Positions 12,560 to 23,675 of a stretch of DNA of 64,000 nucleotides are shown here, one piece after another (within the stretch, counting starts at the first letter, position 1; every line of letters begins with the position of its first letter). The position numbers and the translations under genes were made by a program. The stretch comes from Gongronella butleri (lineage: Eukaryota > Mucoromycota > Mucoromycetes > Mucorales > Cunninghamellaceae), in the NCBI GenBank assembly GCA_025201375.1, contig JAIWZP010000005.1:1020512-1084511 (forward strand), in the 5' to 3' direction. Under the pieces are notes generated by a model. That model was not told where the DNA came from, searched no databases, and saw only the letters and a list, made by a program, of their open reading frames with translations.

Positions 12560-15500
12560 TGATTACATTTGCATTGATTTACGCGGCCTTATGAACGCGC
12601 GATGTGCTGAAAATAGCCATCGACGCGTAAATTGCCATTTTTCGACGCTGCACATTACGTGCCCATCGTAAATTGGTGATTGAGCCTTGGTTCAAAGCAC
12701 ATGGACCGCGACCACCTGTGGTGTAAATTTCGCGCTCTTTTGGCTTTAAAAACGCGGTCAAAACGTACTTTGTAAAAAAAGCGAGTTCCGTGAATGCCAT
12801 TTAAGCGGGGGAAATTTCAAAGACCCCGATTTTTTGGCATGACCATGTGCATCAATATCATTGCACGTAAACCCCAAAATTTCGAGCCAGCGGTGTGTAT
12901 TGTCGGCAAGTTTACCTTATAGGTTCATGATTTTCGCAATAACGCGCTCATTCTCAGCACCAAGTAATCCAATCTGCTTAAAACTTTGCCGACAGAACCG
13001 AGCAGGCCTGTTCCTCAAGTTGGCTGTATTGGTAAAGCGCTCGCATGCAGTGCAAATTAAGTTTAATAAGGATGAGCAAAACTTACACTGGCATATTGCC
13101 CTGCGCGTGTCATTTGCACTAATCAATCGGCCCAAATCAGCGGCAGAGCGTGTAATTCATAGACTGCTGCGCATTTGTCACTTGGAGCAAAGCGCTAAGA
13201 TGTTGTGGAGATGAATCATCCCGGTTTGAAAGTCCAAAATACATAAATTTGCGCATTTCATAAGTTTCCCCGCCCGTTAGCACTTAACTCCAGGGACAGA
13301 GTTGTAGCTGCTCACCTGATCCTTGTTCTTTATATTTTTTGTGTCGATTTTTTAGTGCAATTGACGCGAAATACGCAATGCAACAAAATTATTTCGCAAA
13401 TCCTGGATTAGCCCGTGTTCACTGCATCTGCGCTCTCTGCGACGAGCAGCAAAGTTGTGCAGCATGGCTGTGCGGCACGGTCGACAAAGCTTCGAGTTGA
13501 TCGAATAACGGGGGACCGATAGCGGTCGCTTTTTCATGAAAATCTCGAACCTACAATGCAAACTTGCTGAATACTCACACGTTTTGCCCCAAACTGAAAG
13601 CTTCATGTGCGATGATGTTGACGCCCATGGTCATGTCAAAAAATCGGGGTCTTCGAAATTCCCCCCGCTTAAATGGCATTCACAGAATTCGCTTTTTTAC
13701 AAAGCGCGTTTTGAACACGTTTTTAAAGCCAAAATTGCTTGAAATTTACACCACAGGTGGTCGCGGTTTGGGCCTTTTGAAGCAGCTCTCAATCACCGAA
13801 CTTATGTAAAGTATATGGCGCAATGATTAAGGAAATGGTGATTTTCCTGGATTTCGCATTTTGCAGCACGTTGTAGAGATGCATCAGTCTATTAAATGCA
13901 GCATAGACGTAGCAGTCAGTGAGTTCTATTTTTCCTATCTGCATCGGGAACTTTATATCGCCTATTTATACAAAAGTTACCTGAGGACAAATCTAATTCC
14001 AGGCCACGTATGCCTGCACTCCCTGTATGATGTGAAGCTCTCCAGAAAAAAAATTAATAAAGTAGACCTCACTGACGGCTGCGTCTGTGCTTCTTTGAAT
14101 AGACGGATTTATTTCTACGATGCGCTGAAAAAATGCGGAAAACAGGGTAAACACAATTTTCTTTAAACATCGCACCATAAACCTGATGTAAATTTGTAAT
14201 TGATAACTGCTTTGAAGCGCACAGACCGTGACCACCTCTGGTGCAAATCTTAGGCATTTTTGACTTTAAAAATTTGGTCAAAACGCGCTTTTTAAAAAAG
14301 CGAATTCTGTGAATGCCATTTAAGCGGGGGAAATTTGGAATCTCCCAATTTTTTGATATGATCATGCGCGTCAGCATTATTGAACATATTCCCCAAATTT
14401 TTGAGCCAAGAGCGCGCGGTATCGGCGAGTTTACTTTGCAGGTTCATTATTTTCATGACAGAGCGCTTGTTCTAGGTTCCTCGTTCTTTGACTAGCTCGA
14501 AAATTTGTCAACCACACCGCACAGTTATGCAGCACGACTTTGTTGCTTGTCACAAGGCTCACTTGCGTAGTGAACACGAGTTAATCAAATATTGGCGTAC
14601 TAATTTTGTCTTTTTGCGTATCTCGCGTCAATTTCACTAAAAAATCGACTCCAAAAGAATATAGAACAGAGAGCAGGTGGTCAGCTACAATTCTGCTCTT
14701 GGAGCTATCATAACCGCTAATGGGCCGAAGACTCACGAAAAGCGCAAATTTGGACATTACGATTTTTCATCTCAAATTTAAAATCTCTACGACATCTTAG
14801 CGCGTATCTCCAAGTGACAAAGGTGTAGCGGTCCACGAGTTACATGCTCTGTTACTGTTTTTGAGTCGATTGATTAGTGCAAATGACACGCACAGTGCAG
14901 TATACCAGCGTTATTTTTTATTATCATTAATTATCTCACTTTCACTACGAGCGAGCAACTCGCCAATACAGCCAACTTGCGGAACAGGGGCTGTGCTGCT
15001 CTGTAGACAAAGTTCCAAGCTAGTTGAATTACGTGGTGCTGAGAACGAGCGCGTTTTTGTGTAAAATATGAACTTACAATTTCAACTTACTGGAAAAATA
15101 TACTTCGGGCCCAAAACTTTGAAGATCATGTGCAATGATGCCGACGCACGTGGTCATGTAAAAAAATTAAAGGGTTCCAAATTTTCCCCGCTTAAATGGC
15201 ATTCACAGAAACTGCTTTTTTACAAAGCGCGTTTTGACCGCGTTTTTCAAGCCAAACGTGCCTGAAATTTAAAGCACAGGTGGTCGCGATTTGGGTGCTT
15301 CGAAGCAGCTCTCAATTACCAACTTATGTCAGGTTCAAGGCGAGATAATTAAGGAAAATAGTGTTTTAGCATTTCCCTGTATTTTCTAGCGCATTGCAGA
15401 GATACATCCATCTGTTAAAAGTGGCGCAGATGCAGCTGTCAATGAGCTCTATCTTGTCACCCTGTACTGGCGTCTCTACATTGCCCATTTATAAAATAAC

Positions 15501-16890
15501 CACCTGCAGACAATCAGTTTCAGGCCTTACAAACTTGCACTACTTGTATGATGTGCAGCCCTCAAAAAACATCTCATAGTGTAGAGCTCACTGACGGGCT
15601 GCGTCTGTGCTTTAAATAGGTGGATTCATTTGTGCAATGCTCTGCAAAATGCGGGAAACAGGTAAAACGCCATTTTCCTTAACATCGCGCCATCAACCTG
15701 GTTTAAATGGGTGATTGATAGCTGGTTTGAGGCGCACAGTCTGCGGCCACCTGTGGTGTAAATTTCAGGCACTTTCGACTTCAAAAACATGGTCAAAACG
15801 CGCTTTGTAGAAAAGCAATTTCTGTGACTGTCATTTAAGCGGGGGAAATTTGAAACACCCCAATTTTTTGACATGACCATACGCGTCAGCATCGATGCAC
15901 GTGATGCCTTCAGTTTTGAGCCAAAGGTGTGTTGTATCGGAAAGTTTACATTGTAGGTTCGCCATTTTCATGAAAAAGCCATCGTTCTCGGTTCTCCGTT
16001 ATTTTATCAGCTCAAACCGTTTTGTTGGCCGAACAGGATAGTCATGATGCACAACTCCGTCGCTCGCCGCAAGGCGTATGATGCAGTAAGCACAAGTTAA
16101 TCCGTGATTGGAGAAAGAACTTGTTGTTTTGCGTATTTCGCATCAATTGCACTTAAAAATCAGCTAGAAAAGAGTATAGAGCAAGGAGCAGGCGAGCAGC
16201 TACAATTCTGCAATTGGAGCTGAGCGCTAATGAGCGGGAAACTCACGTAAGGCGCAAATTTGTGAATTTCGATCTTTCATTTGTGATGATTAGTCTCTAC
16301 AACATCTTGGAGCGTTGCTCCATTTGACAAAGATGTAGCAGTCCATGAATTACACACTCTAACAGGTTTTGCGCCAACTGACTAGTGCAAATAACACGCG
16401 CCGTGCAATATGCCAACGTTACTTTTGCTAATCATTAATTAACTCGCTTTTGCCGCATGCGAGCGTCTTGCCATATAGTCAACTTGCGGAATAGGCTTTT
16501 GCGGCACCACCAACAAAGTTTCAAGCTGATTGAATAACGTGGTGCTCAGAGCGATCGCTTTTTTGTGAAAATAATGAAACTGCTAATTAAACTTACCGAT
16601 ACCGCGCACCTTAGGCCCGAAACTTTGGGCACTACGTGCAATAATGCTGACGCGCATGGTCATGTCAAAAAATCGAGGGATTCCAAATTCCCCCCGCTTA
16701 GATGGCATTCACAGAATTCGCTTTTTTACAAAGCGCGTTTTGACCGCATTTTTTAAACCAAAAGTGCGTGAAATTTACACCACACGTGGTCGTGGTCTGT
16801 GCGCTTTAAAGCAACTCTCAATCATTAATTTACAGCAGGTCTATGGCGCGAGGTTAGAAAAAGTGGTGTTTTACGCGCACTGTCTTTGTT
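12560..16890. repeat. Satellite array: six alternating inverted monomers
   Basis: Three tandem higher-order units of about 1.52 kb each contain an imperfect inverted repeat, so the array is six related monomers of about 0.6-0.8 kb in strict -/+/-/+/-/+ order (approximate borders 12560, 13300, 13990, 14790, 15515, 16290, 16890). A marker core containing CCACCTGTGGTGTAAATTTC then AAAGCGCGTTTTGACC-like and GCCATTTAAGCGGGG-like boxes occurs on the minus strand near 12710, 14230 and 15748 and on the plus strand near 13640-13760, 15180-15270 and 16680-16780. Copies differ by perhaps 15-25 percent by eye. No ORF is conserved between copies and no transposase, terminal TSD or LTR was recognised, so coding is unlikely. 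It could be a pericentromeric or subtelomeric satellite, or a stack of foldback elements. Confidence 0.85.
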
Positions 16891-17318
16891 ACTAGCCGTC
16901 GTATGCTCGTACCTCTCTGCCATAATATGTAAAGTTATAGCCCTTGATATGCTTAACCGATTGCGTTTGCATTGGTGAGGAGTCCCTAATAATTATCGCA
17001 TTGAAAAGTCAAAATCACAGATAAATCGAATACCATATTGCTCGATGTGTTTTTTAGCATTTTAAAGACTTCTACATGTGATTAAATTGTAGCTAACAAT
17101 GCGCTCCATGCAGCGCCACGCGCTAGGAGAGAATTGTCTAGCAGAAAAGGCATGCAAAATGCAAAATTTCTATTTTTTTGAAAGCTTTAGCGCGATGTGA
17201 TGCGAATGTTTGCTTATGGAATCAATGCGAAATGTGTCAATTATGATATTTAGTGGTGTGAATCATCGGTGCAATAAAATAAAAGTAAGATGGGCAAAGA
17301 GGGAAATGTGCTGTCTTT
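16891..17318. other. Intergenic, nothing recognised
   Basis: AT-rich sequence between the right end of the satellite array and the stop codon of the first kelch gene. No gene, motif or repeat was recognised. Confidence 0.5.
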
Positions 17319-19671
17319 CTAGTGATCCGCATACGGCTTGATGAGGGTTGTGTGGTCAGGCTCGTGATGGTACTCGGTGGGCTTGACGGGCGCGAAGTAT
17401 TGCGTACTGGGGCTGCTGACGAACGTGCTATTGTCGGTGGGCTTGATCGAGCCCATTTGAACGCTGTTGGGCGTGACCGTCGACGACACGGTAGAGTTAT
17501 CGGGGAATGATGACTGGTGCGTCTGCGCAGGGAACGCTGGTGGCTGCGGCTGCGTAGGAAACGCTGGCGGCTGCGGCTGTGCAGGGAATTCGGACTGGCG
17601 ACCCATTTCGTGGAACATCGCAGGCGCTTCAGGAATTTCGCGATTGCGGCGTTTGCGGATGCACACAAAGGCGGCGCCGATAATAGCACCAAGCTATTTA
17701 AACGAAAAAAAATGCGTCAATTCATGTTTTGACGTGTCGAAAATGGTCAAAACTCACGCCAACCACCACACCGACGACGATGCCAGCAATGGCGCCAGTG
17801 GTGATTCCGGTGCTGCCGGTGCTACCGCCGCCACCGTTCGAGTTTTGCAAGCTGTTTGTCACATCGGCATCCAAAAATGTCCACGACGTCGTGTTGAGGA
17901 TATCGACCGAGTTCAACAAGTTCAGGTTGCCGTCGACGCCAAACAAAAAGTAAACCGTATCTTGGCCAACAGCAATTGCTGAAGGGGAAAAAATATAAAA
18001 GAGCGTTTTAGCGCTTGCGATGTTTTGCTGAGCGATGAAATCGTACCTGAGTGACCAAATCGAGGCTTGAGGTTGCTGATGTTGGGCACCGACCACGCAA
18101 GGGTGTTGGTATCGAAGAGATACGCAATATCGGTGCTTGGCTTGCCGGCAAAATAGCCACCATACATTAATACTTGACCCTTACCAGGCACTATTTTTAT
18201 AAAAAGGTCAGTCAATTGCCTCCCAAAGTATCTTGTCAAGCGCCAGTGCTTACATAGGGTCAAGCTGTGCCAGTAGCGGCCCGCGGGGAACTGGGCATTC
18301 GAGTTGATATTGAAGGTTTGGTTAAAATAACCATTCGCATCATCCAAAAACCAATAGGTGGAGAACGAGACGGCGTCTTGCGAGTCGTCGGTACCGGTGT
18401 AGCCCTGACCAAGGGTCGTGTTGTACTGCATGCCGCCAAAGAACCAAATCTAGGGTGAAATCGAGCGATCAGCAACGGCGTCTTGCTTTTGCGATATGCA
18501 TTCGTCAATTTGGCTCGCGCGTTGATGCTTACTCTGTCATTTTCAGAGCGGACTGACTGCTGGCGGAAAGTTCGGGGCTTACTTGCGGGTTTATCAAGGC
18601 CGCCTGCCATGATCTGGCTCCAATCGCTCGTCTAAAAAAATGGAAATGAGCGCCTGGTTTAATCCGCGGGCCTGAATGTCGTTTACGTTGGCCGCAAAGA
18701 TAGGGTAGACGCTCGTAATGGAGTCGTCAATGAGTTTGGGGTTGTCCAAGCTGATCAAAAGCAGAAATAGTAAGCGACACGTGTCGTTTTAAAAATGCAG
18801 ACCCCGCACGAAAATGCACTTACCGCAAGCCGCCAGCAAGTTGGGGAGCATAAGTCCATGTGGACGAGCCATTATGCGTGAGAGTACAAGCGGTCGTGCC
18901 TTGTCTACGATGGATCAAAATCAAAAATAAGAGAGTTTTAGAAAATGGGGCTCGTAATTAGATGCGCTGCGGCCCACCAGGACGGTAGCCAATCGCCGAC
19001 CACTTACAATTGGTTGAAAAGAGGGGTGACATTGAAGCTGGTCACTTTGTTGTCGAAGCTGACGTATGTGATGGGAATCGTGGAATGATCATACGTGCCC
19101 CATGTGTTGGTCTGCGTGTCGTACCAGGTCGTGATGTTTTTCAGCGAGCTTTGCTGATAATTCGTACCACTGCCAGCACCGCCTGCAAAGGAAAAGAAGT
19201 TGATCAAAGGGGTGTCAGATGCATGTCTCCTTTTTTTTTTTTGTTTTTTTTGCGACAAAAAATCAAAAAATGCCTACTCATAACGATGAGACGGGTCTCA
19301 TTGACCAAAACATGTGCAAATTCAGCGCGTGGCTCGACCACGTATGTAGATGGCTGGGCCATCAAGGTGATGCTGCTCGTGGCGGCGCTCGGGGAGATGG
19401 GCGACGACACATTTAGCAGCATGATGTCGTTGGACGGCTTAAAGTTGTGCCACACGTCTACTGAACTCGTTGTGCCGCCAAGGCAGAGGATCGATTTCAT
19501 GTGGGGGACGTACTCGCAGCCTGGAAAATGGAGAGATCATGATCAATTTCTGTATTTTTGGCGTTCTTGTGGAAAACGGTTTTTACCTTGCAAAAGACGA
19601 GGCGCAATCGTGTCCGCAAACACAGCCGGTGCAGCCAGCAGTGCCGCCCCTAGAATGAAGTTCTTCGTCAT
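17319..19671 (-). CDS. Kelch-repeat single-pass membrane protein 1
   Basis: The start at 19671 opens a signal peptide (MTKNFILGAALLAAPAVFA). Ten exons were traced by frame. The ectodomain has kelch-like blades: LCLGGTTSSVDVWHNF, a TWYDTQTNTWGTY blade, VLMYGGYF with YLFDTNTLAW, and a VYFLFGVD blade. A glycine-rich transmembrane helix (GAIAGIVVGVVVG + LGAIIGAAFVCI) is split by the last intron, followed by a basic stop-transfer KRRNR. The cytoplasmic tail has three copies of a PAQPQPPAF-like repeat and ends TTLIKPYADH. Topology is therefore an extracellular beta-propeller on a short tail at the cell surface or in the secretory pathway. Ligand and function are unknown; the galactose oxidase/kelch fold is not proof of enzyme activity. 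It is the most diverged of the four paralogues and lacks several of their introns. One intron (18586 donor) appears to be GC-AG. Confidence 0.85.
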
Positions 19672-20522
19672 GCCGTGAAAAAGGGGGACAGTGGAGGTGA
19701 AAAGAAAAAAAAAAGGGAAGAGATGTAACCAAACACAATAAATGATCGCCTGGCCTTGTCAACCCAAAGGCACTCGTGTCACGCAATTCAATTACCCATT
19801 TTGGAAAGACGTGCAGGGAGTCAGCCACATTTTGGCATGCTTTGGTAAAATGGCAATGAAGGAGGCACGCGCCGGGGCTAACCCAGCTTAAGACATACAA
19901 AAAAGGAGAACTTCTTGTACGCAACCAGTTTCACCTGCAAGCGCGATTCGTGCATCGATCGTTCGTAAAAAATAACATCGCCTTGGCCTCAGCGCAAACA
20001 ACCTGAAGTTTGTTTGCATTGGGCATTTGTTCATTTTCAATGGTTGCACGAAATTAAATTAAGATTCGGAGCTGTGCCACCGTGCCACCAAGCTGAGCGT
20101 CCCAAAATAGCAGTTCAGATCAAGCATTGGCGTGCGGCGCAGATCATTGCTGCGTGCATGGACGTCAGAAAAGCAGCAAACGCCGTCAGTAAGGCCATTT
20201 TTCACATTTTACTTGCAGTGAAGTTATGAGGATGGAGACACTGTTAATTGCGACCAAAGAATTTGCTTGCAATGAGCCCTCTTGCGTCATTTGTTCAGGG
20301 AGAACGTCGAGAACGCCGCGTATTTGCCAAACTTGGTTGACGCTGGTACTGGCGCAGCAGATTCTCTTGTGATCACACGCTCACCGCGCGTCTGGACAAT
20401 GCTGGACAACGACATCTCCGTTAAAAACAAGGCTGGTGATACATTATTAGTTTAATCGCTGAAAAAGAGAAAAGAAGCACAAAAATAGCTGAAATGAAGC
20501 ATGTGACGCTTGCAGTGTGTGC
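19672..20522. other. Intergenic between kelch genes 1 and 2
   Basis: Upstream region of kelch gene 1 and 3' flank of kelch gene 2. No gene was recognised. A poly(A)/GA-rich stretch lies just before the kelch 1 start (19703-19720). Confidence 0.5.
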
Positions 20523-22500
20523 TCAATTCGCAGAGAATGGCTTGACCAGCGTATGATTCGGGCTGGACGGCCATGAATTCTGGGTCATTGTTTGACCCTG
20601 AGTCCACTGAGGTGATTGAGGTTGAGGTGGCATCATGTTCGACGACTCATGATAGCCCGACGTCATGTCTTGGTTGAAAAACTCGGGCGGCGCTGGCACA
20701 GCGTCGCGCTGCTTGCGCTTCTTCAATGCAAAGAAGACAGCAGCACCAACAATGGCACCCACCTGTCAACAAGGAAAAAAAAAAACAAAAGAAAAAATAA
20801 GCAACCCTTGCATATGAGGGCCGCGTTCATGTGCGTGCATGACGCGTCGAATTGCATTTTGGCACTCACGCCAACAACTACACCGACGACAATGCCGCCA
20901 ATGGCACCCCCCGAAAGGCCATTTGAGGCAGGCGTGCCGGTCGAGCTGTTTTCTTGGCCATTATTCACGCTGGTCGTCACGCTGCTGTCAAGCCACATCA
21001 TCGACGTCGTGTTAAGAATGAGAGTGTCATTCAGCAGCGTGCCAATATCACTCGCGCCAAACATAATGTACAAAAGCTCATTGTTCACCAAAATGGCTAA
21101 AAAAAAATTAAAAACGCGCTTTCTTGATCCAATTTCATGCTTACCAGAGTGACCGAAGCGAGGACCACCGCATTTGGCGCCTGGCTTGCTACAGCTGTTG
21201 TCGTTCACCTGGGGGAATTGCACTTGGGACCAGAGAAGCGTGTTTGTGTCCAAAATATAGGCATAATCCCTGACAGCCACACCCTGGAAGGCGCCGCCGT
21301 ACATAAACACCTTGTGCCCGGGAAGCTCCGTGGCGGTGTGCCAGTATCGGACGGTGGGCGACGACGGCTTGTTGCCGAAAGCGTTGGCCATGCTTGTATT
21401 GAAGTAGCCTGTGGCCAAATCTTCGAAAAAGATATAATTCATGGGAACAGCCAGGCTCGTGTTGTCAACACCATTATAAAAGGCATCGGTGGTGAAATTC
21501 CACTGCATGCCGCCCAAATAGATGATCTTGTCGTCCACTAGAGCACAATTGAGCATGAGAATCCACTTAAACGCGAAATGAGAATAGCGAGCCTTCAATT
21601 ACCTGTACGGACGCTAACCTGGTAATCAATTGTATACAAAAAACGTGTGTTAGTCTACTCTTCAATTCCATGGATCGTGGAACTACCTCTCGGAAGGTGC
21701 CTAGATGCAAAAAAAAAAAAAAAAAAAAATGCGTAAGACACTGGTCGCGCTTTCATTAGCAGTCAGCCTACGTCCAAAAGTTGCACGAGGAGAGTTGACA
21801 CCTGAGATGGAAAAAAAAAAAAAAGCAATCACATTGTCAGTGAGTGGGGTTGCAGGCAAATGACACGAAAAAATTACCAATAATGTTGATTTGATTCCAA
21901 TCCGAGGTCTACATGGCAAAAAAAAAAAAAAACAAATTAGTTTCATTGCCTCTATGTCGCTAAAAAAAATTCTTGCATTGGGAATAATGCCAACGTAGTC
22001 ACTGATTTGGAAGTCTCCAATGAGTGTCGGGTTGTCCAGCCTGAGTAAACGCAAAAGTTGTGAGCAAAAATAAAATAGGCTTGTCGCGCGACGCGCTGGA
22101 CATTGAATTCAAAATACCTCAACCCGCCATTCACCAAGATGGGGTACGTCGTCGTTTGCGTGTTGTTCTTCAGCCGCGTGCAGGCGCCAACACCTTGCCT
22201 GAAAACAAATAGCGCGTTAAAATGCAGTATCAAAGGGTGCTGGTGGTTTTTCTGCTTACATCTGTGTCTGCACCGGGGTAATGTTGAAGGGTATGAAGCC
22301 TTGAGCACCGTCGTAGCCGATTGGGATGTTTGACTGGTCGTAGCGGCCAAATGTGTTGGTTTCCGTATCATACCAGACGGTAACATTGACCAACCCTGCG
22401 TGCGTATAGCTTTTTTTACAAAAACAACCATGAGAAACTAAACACAAGGTGAATGCGATCCATTTACCTTGTCGTCGGACCCGCGCCGGCTTCAATTGAG

Positions 22501-22534
<34 letters not shown>

Positions 22535-23096
22535 AATGAGTCTCAATGTAGCATTGCCACACAAGAGCTGCTCAAATTTACAGATAATCACGATTCTCGA
22601 GTCGTTCACTGCACTGTTGAAGAAAAAGAAAGGAAGCACGCGTGGTGCGAAAAAGGAAGGTGTCAGTGGAATCCCGAACGACGCCCTGTTAAGAAAATTC
22701 CTTGCGTCATTCCAAATTCGGCTCTCGCCTCCAGGGCAAAATCAGGCACCGATGGCATGGGCGTCCATCCTGTGGCCGCGTCGCTTGGGCTCAATGGTGT
22801 CGACACGTTCAATTGAAAGAAATCGGCTGTGGGACTGAAATGATTCCACACGTCCGTACCAGCAGTCGTGCCGCCGTGGCAAATGATGCGCTGCTGACGA
22901 TTCATCAAAACGCATTCTGTAAAAAAAAAAAAAAAAAAAAGAGCAATTGAGGATGTTAATGGTGCATTTCAATGAATGAGGGTGGCGTCCGCGCTTTTTT
23001 TTTTTTACGTTGCAAAATTCGTGGCAACATGGCATCACCGAGCACGCCGCTCACCATGGACCATGTCGATAGGGCTGCAAGCAACTTGAAGTGCAT
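20523..23096 (-). CDS. Kelch-repeat single-pass membrane protein 2
   Basis: First member (in map order) of the tandem trio. The start at 23096 (MHFKLLAALSTW) is a signal peptide. Fourteen exons keep frame. They include three very short ones: 22 nt (22468-22489), 14 nt (21687-21700) and 16 nt (21603-21618). Two introns have GC donors (22705 and 21976). The ectodomain shows kelch blades (IICHGGTTAGTDVWNHF, VWYDTETNTFGRYD, VFMYGGAFQGVAVRDYAYI, LLYIMFGAS with ILNTTSMMWLD). A small-residue TM helix (GGAIGGIVVGVVVG + VGAIVGAAVFFAL) is split by the last intron, then KKRKQRD and a Q/P-rich tail ending SSPNHTLVKPFSAN. The tail motif is shared with paralogues 1 and 4. Role unknown; cell-surface sensing or wall adhesion is a guess. 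Confidence 0.85.
21603..21618 (-). other. 16-nt microexon of kelch gene 2
   Basis: Flanked by CAG before and GTAATT after. It reads V-S-V-R-T plus one base and is needed to hold frame between the 14-nt exon and the VDDKIIYLGG exon. Identical copies occur at 24744-24759 and 27840-27855. Confidence 0.75.
21687..21700 (-). other. 14-nt microexon of kelch gene 2
   Basis: Flanked by CTAG before and GTAGTT after. With one base from the preceding exon it reads R-T-F-R-E. Homologous 14-nt exons lie at 24828-24841 and 27924-27937 with the same phase. Confidence 0.75.
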
Positions 23097-23675
23097 TGCT
23101 ATCAATTGAGAAGAAAATAAAAGTACACGGAGAAGAAGAAGAAGGAAAGGAACAAGAGGAAGACTTTCTTTTTTTTTTTAGGTAAGTGGCACTCACAGCC
23201 CAGTCTGGCCAGCCACAAAAACCTCCCTGGTGTCACAAGTGGCAAACCTTATTGTTTGCAATCTCGCGGACCTGGCCATTTTCGTCCGCAGTCCTCACGC
23301 CCATCTCCGAAAAGCGCGTGGCGGAGACTGGCTGGACTTGGCACTGCCCTTATGGGAGTGTGAGACTGCAGTCGTACATGAATAAAGATCCTCTGATTCT
23401 TGCCTTGACCGCGAATCGCGTATTTTGAATGCGCAAAAATATCGGGATTGGACTTTTTCATCGATTTATACGTTAATCGATTTAGTTTTGCCTGGAACTA
23501 AACTTCTTGAAACAACTGAATTCAAATCTTCGCATTCGAATGGGCCCAGCCATGACACTCTGAGGACACTGGATGGCGAGCCATCACAAAATCTTCAAGG
23601 GAAGTCTGTCGGCCACTTGAAGGTGCATTTATTTCGCAAAGGCTTGACAAGCCTGTGGTTTGTACTGAAGGCCCC

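Noticed and set aside
12560..16890. CRISPR-like or coding repeat array
   Set aside because: Units are about 0.6-0.8 kb, inverted and diverged, without spacers or a conserved reading frame, in a eukaryotic genome.
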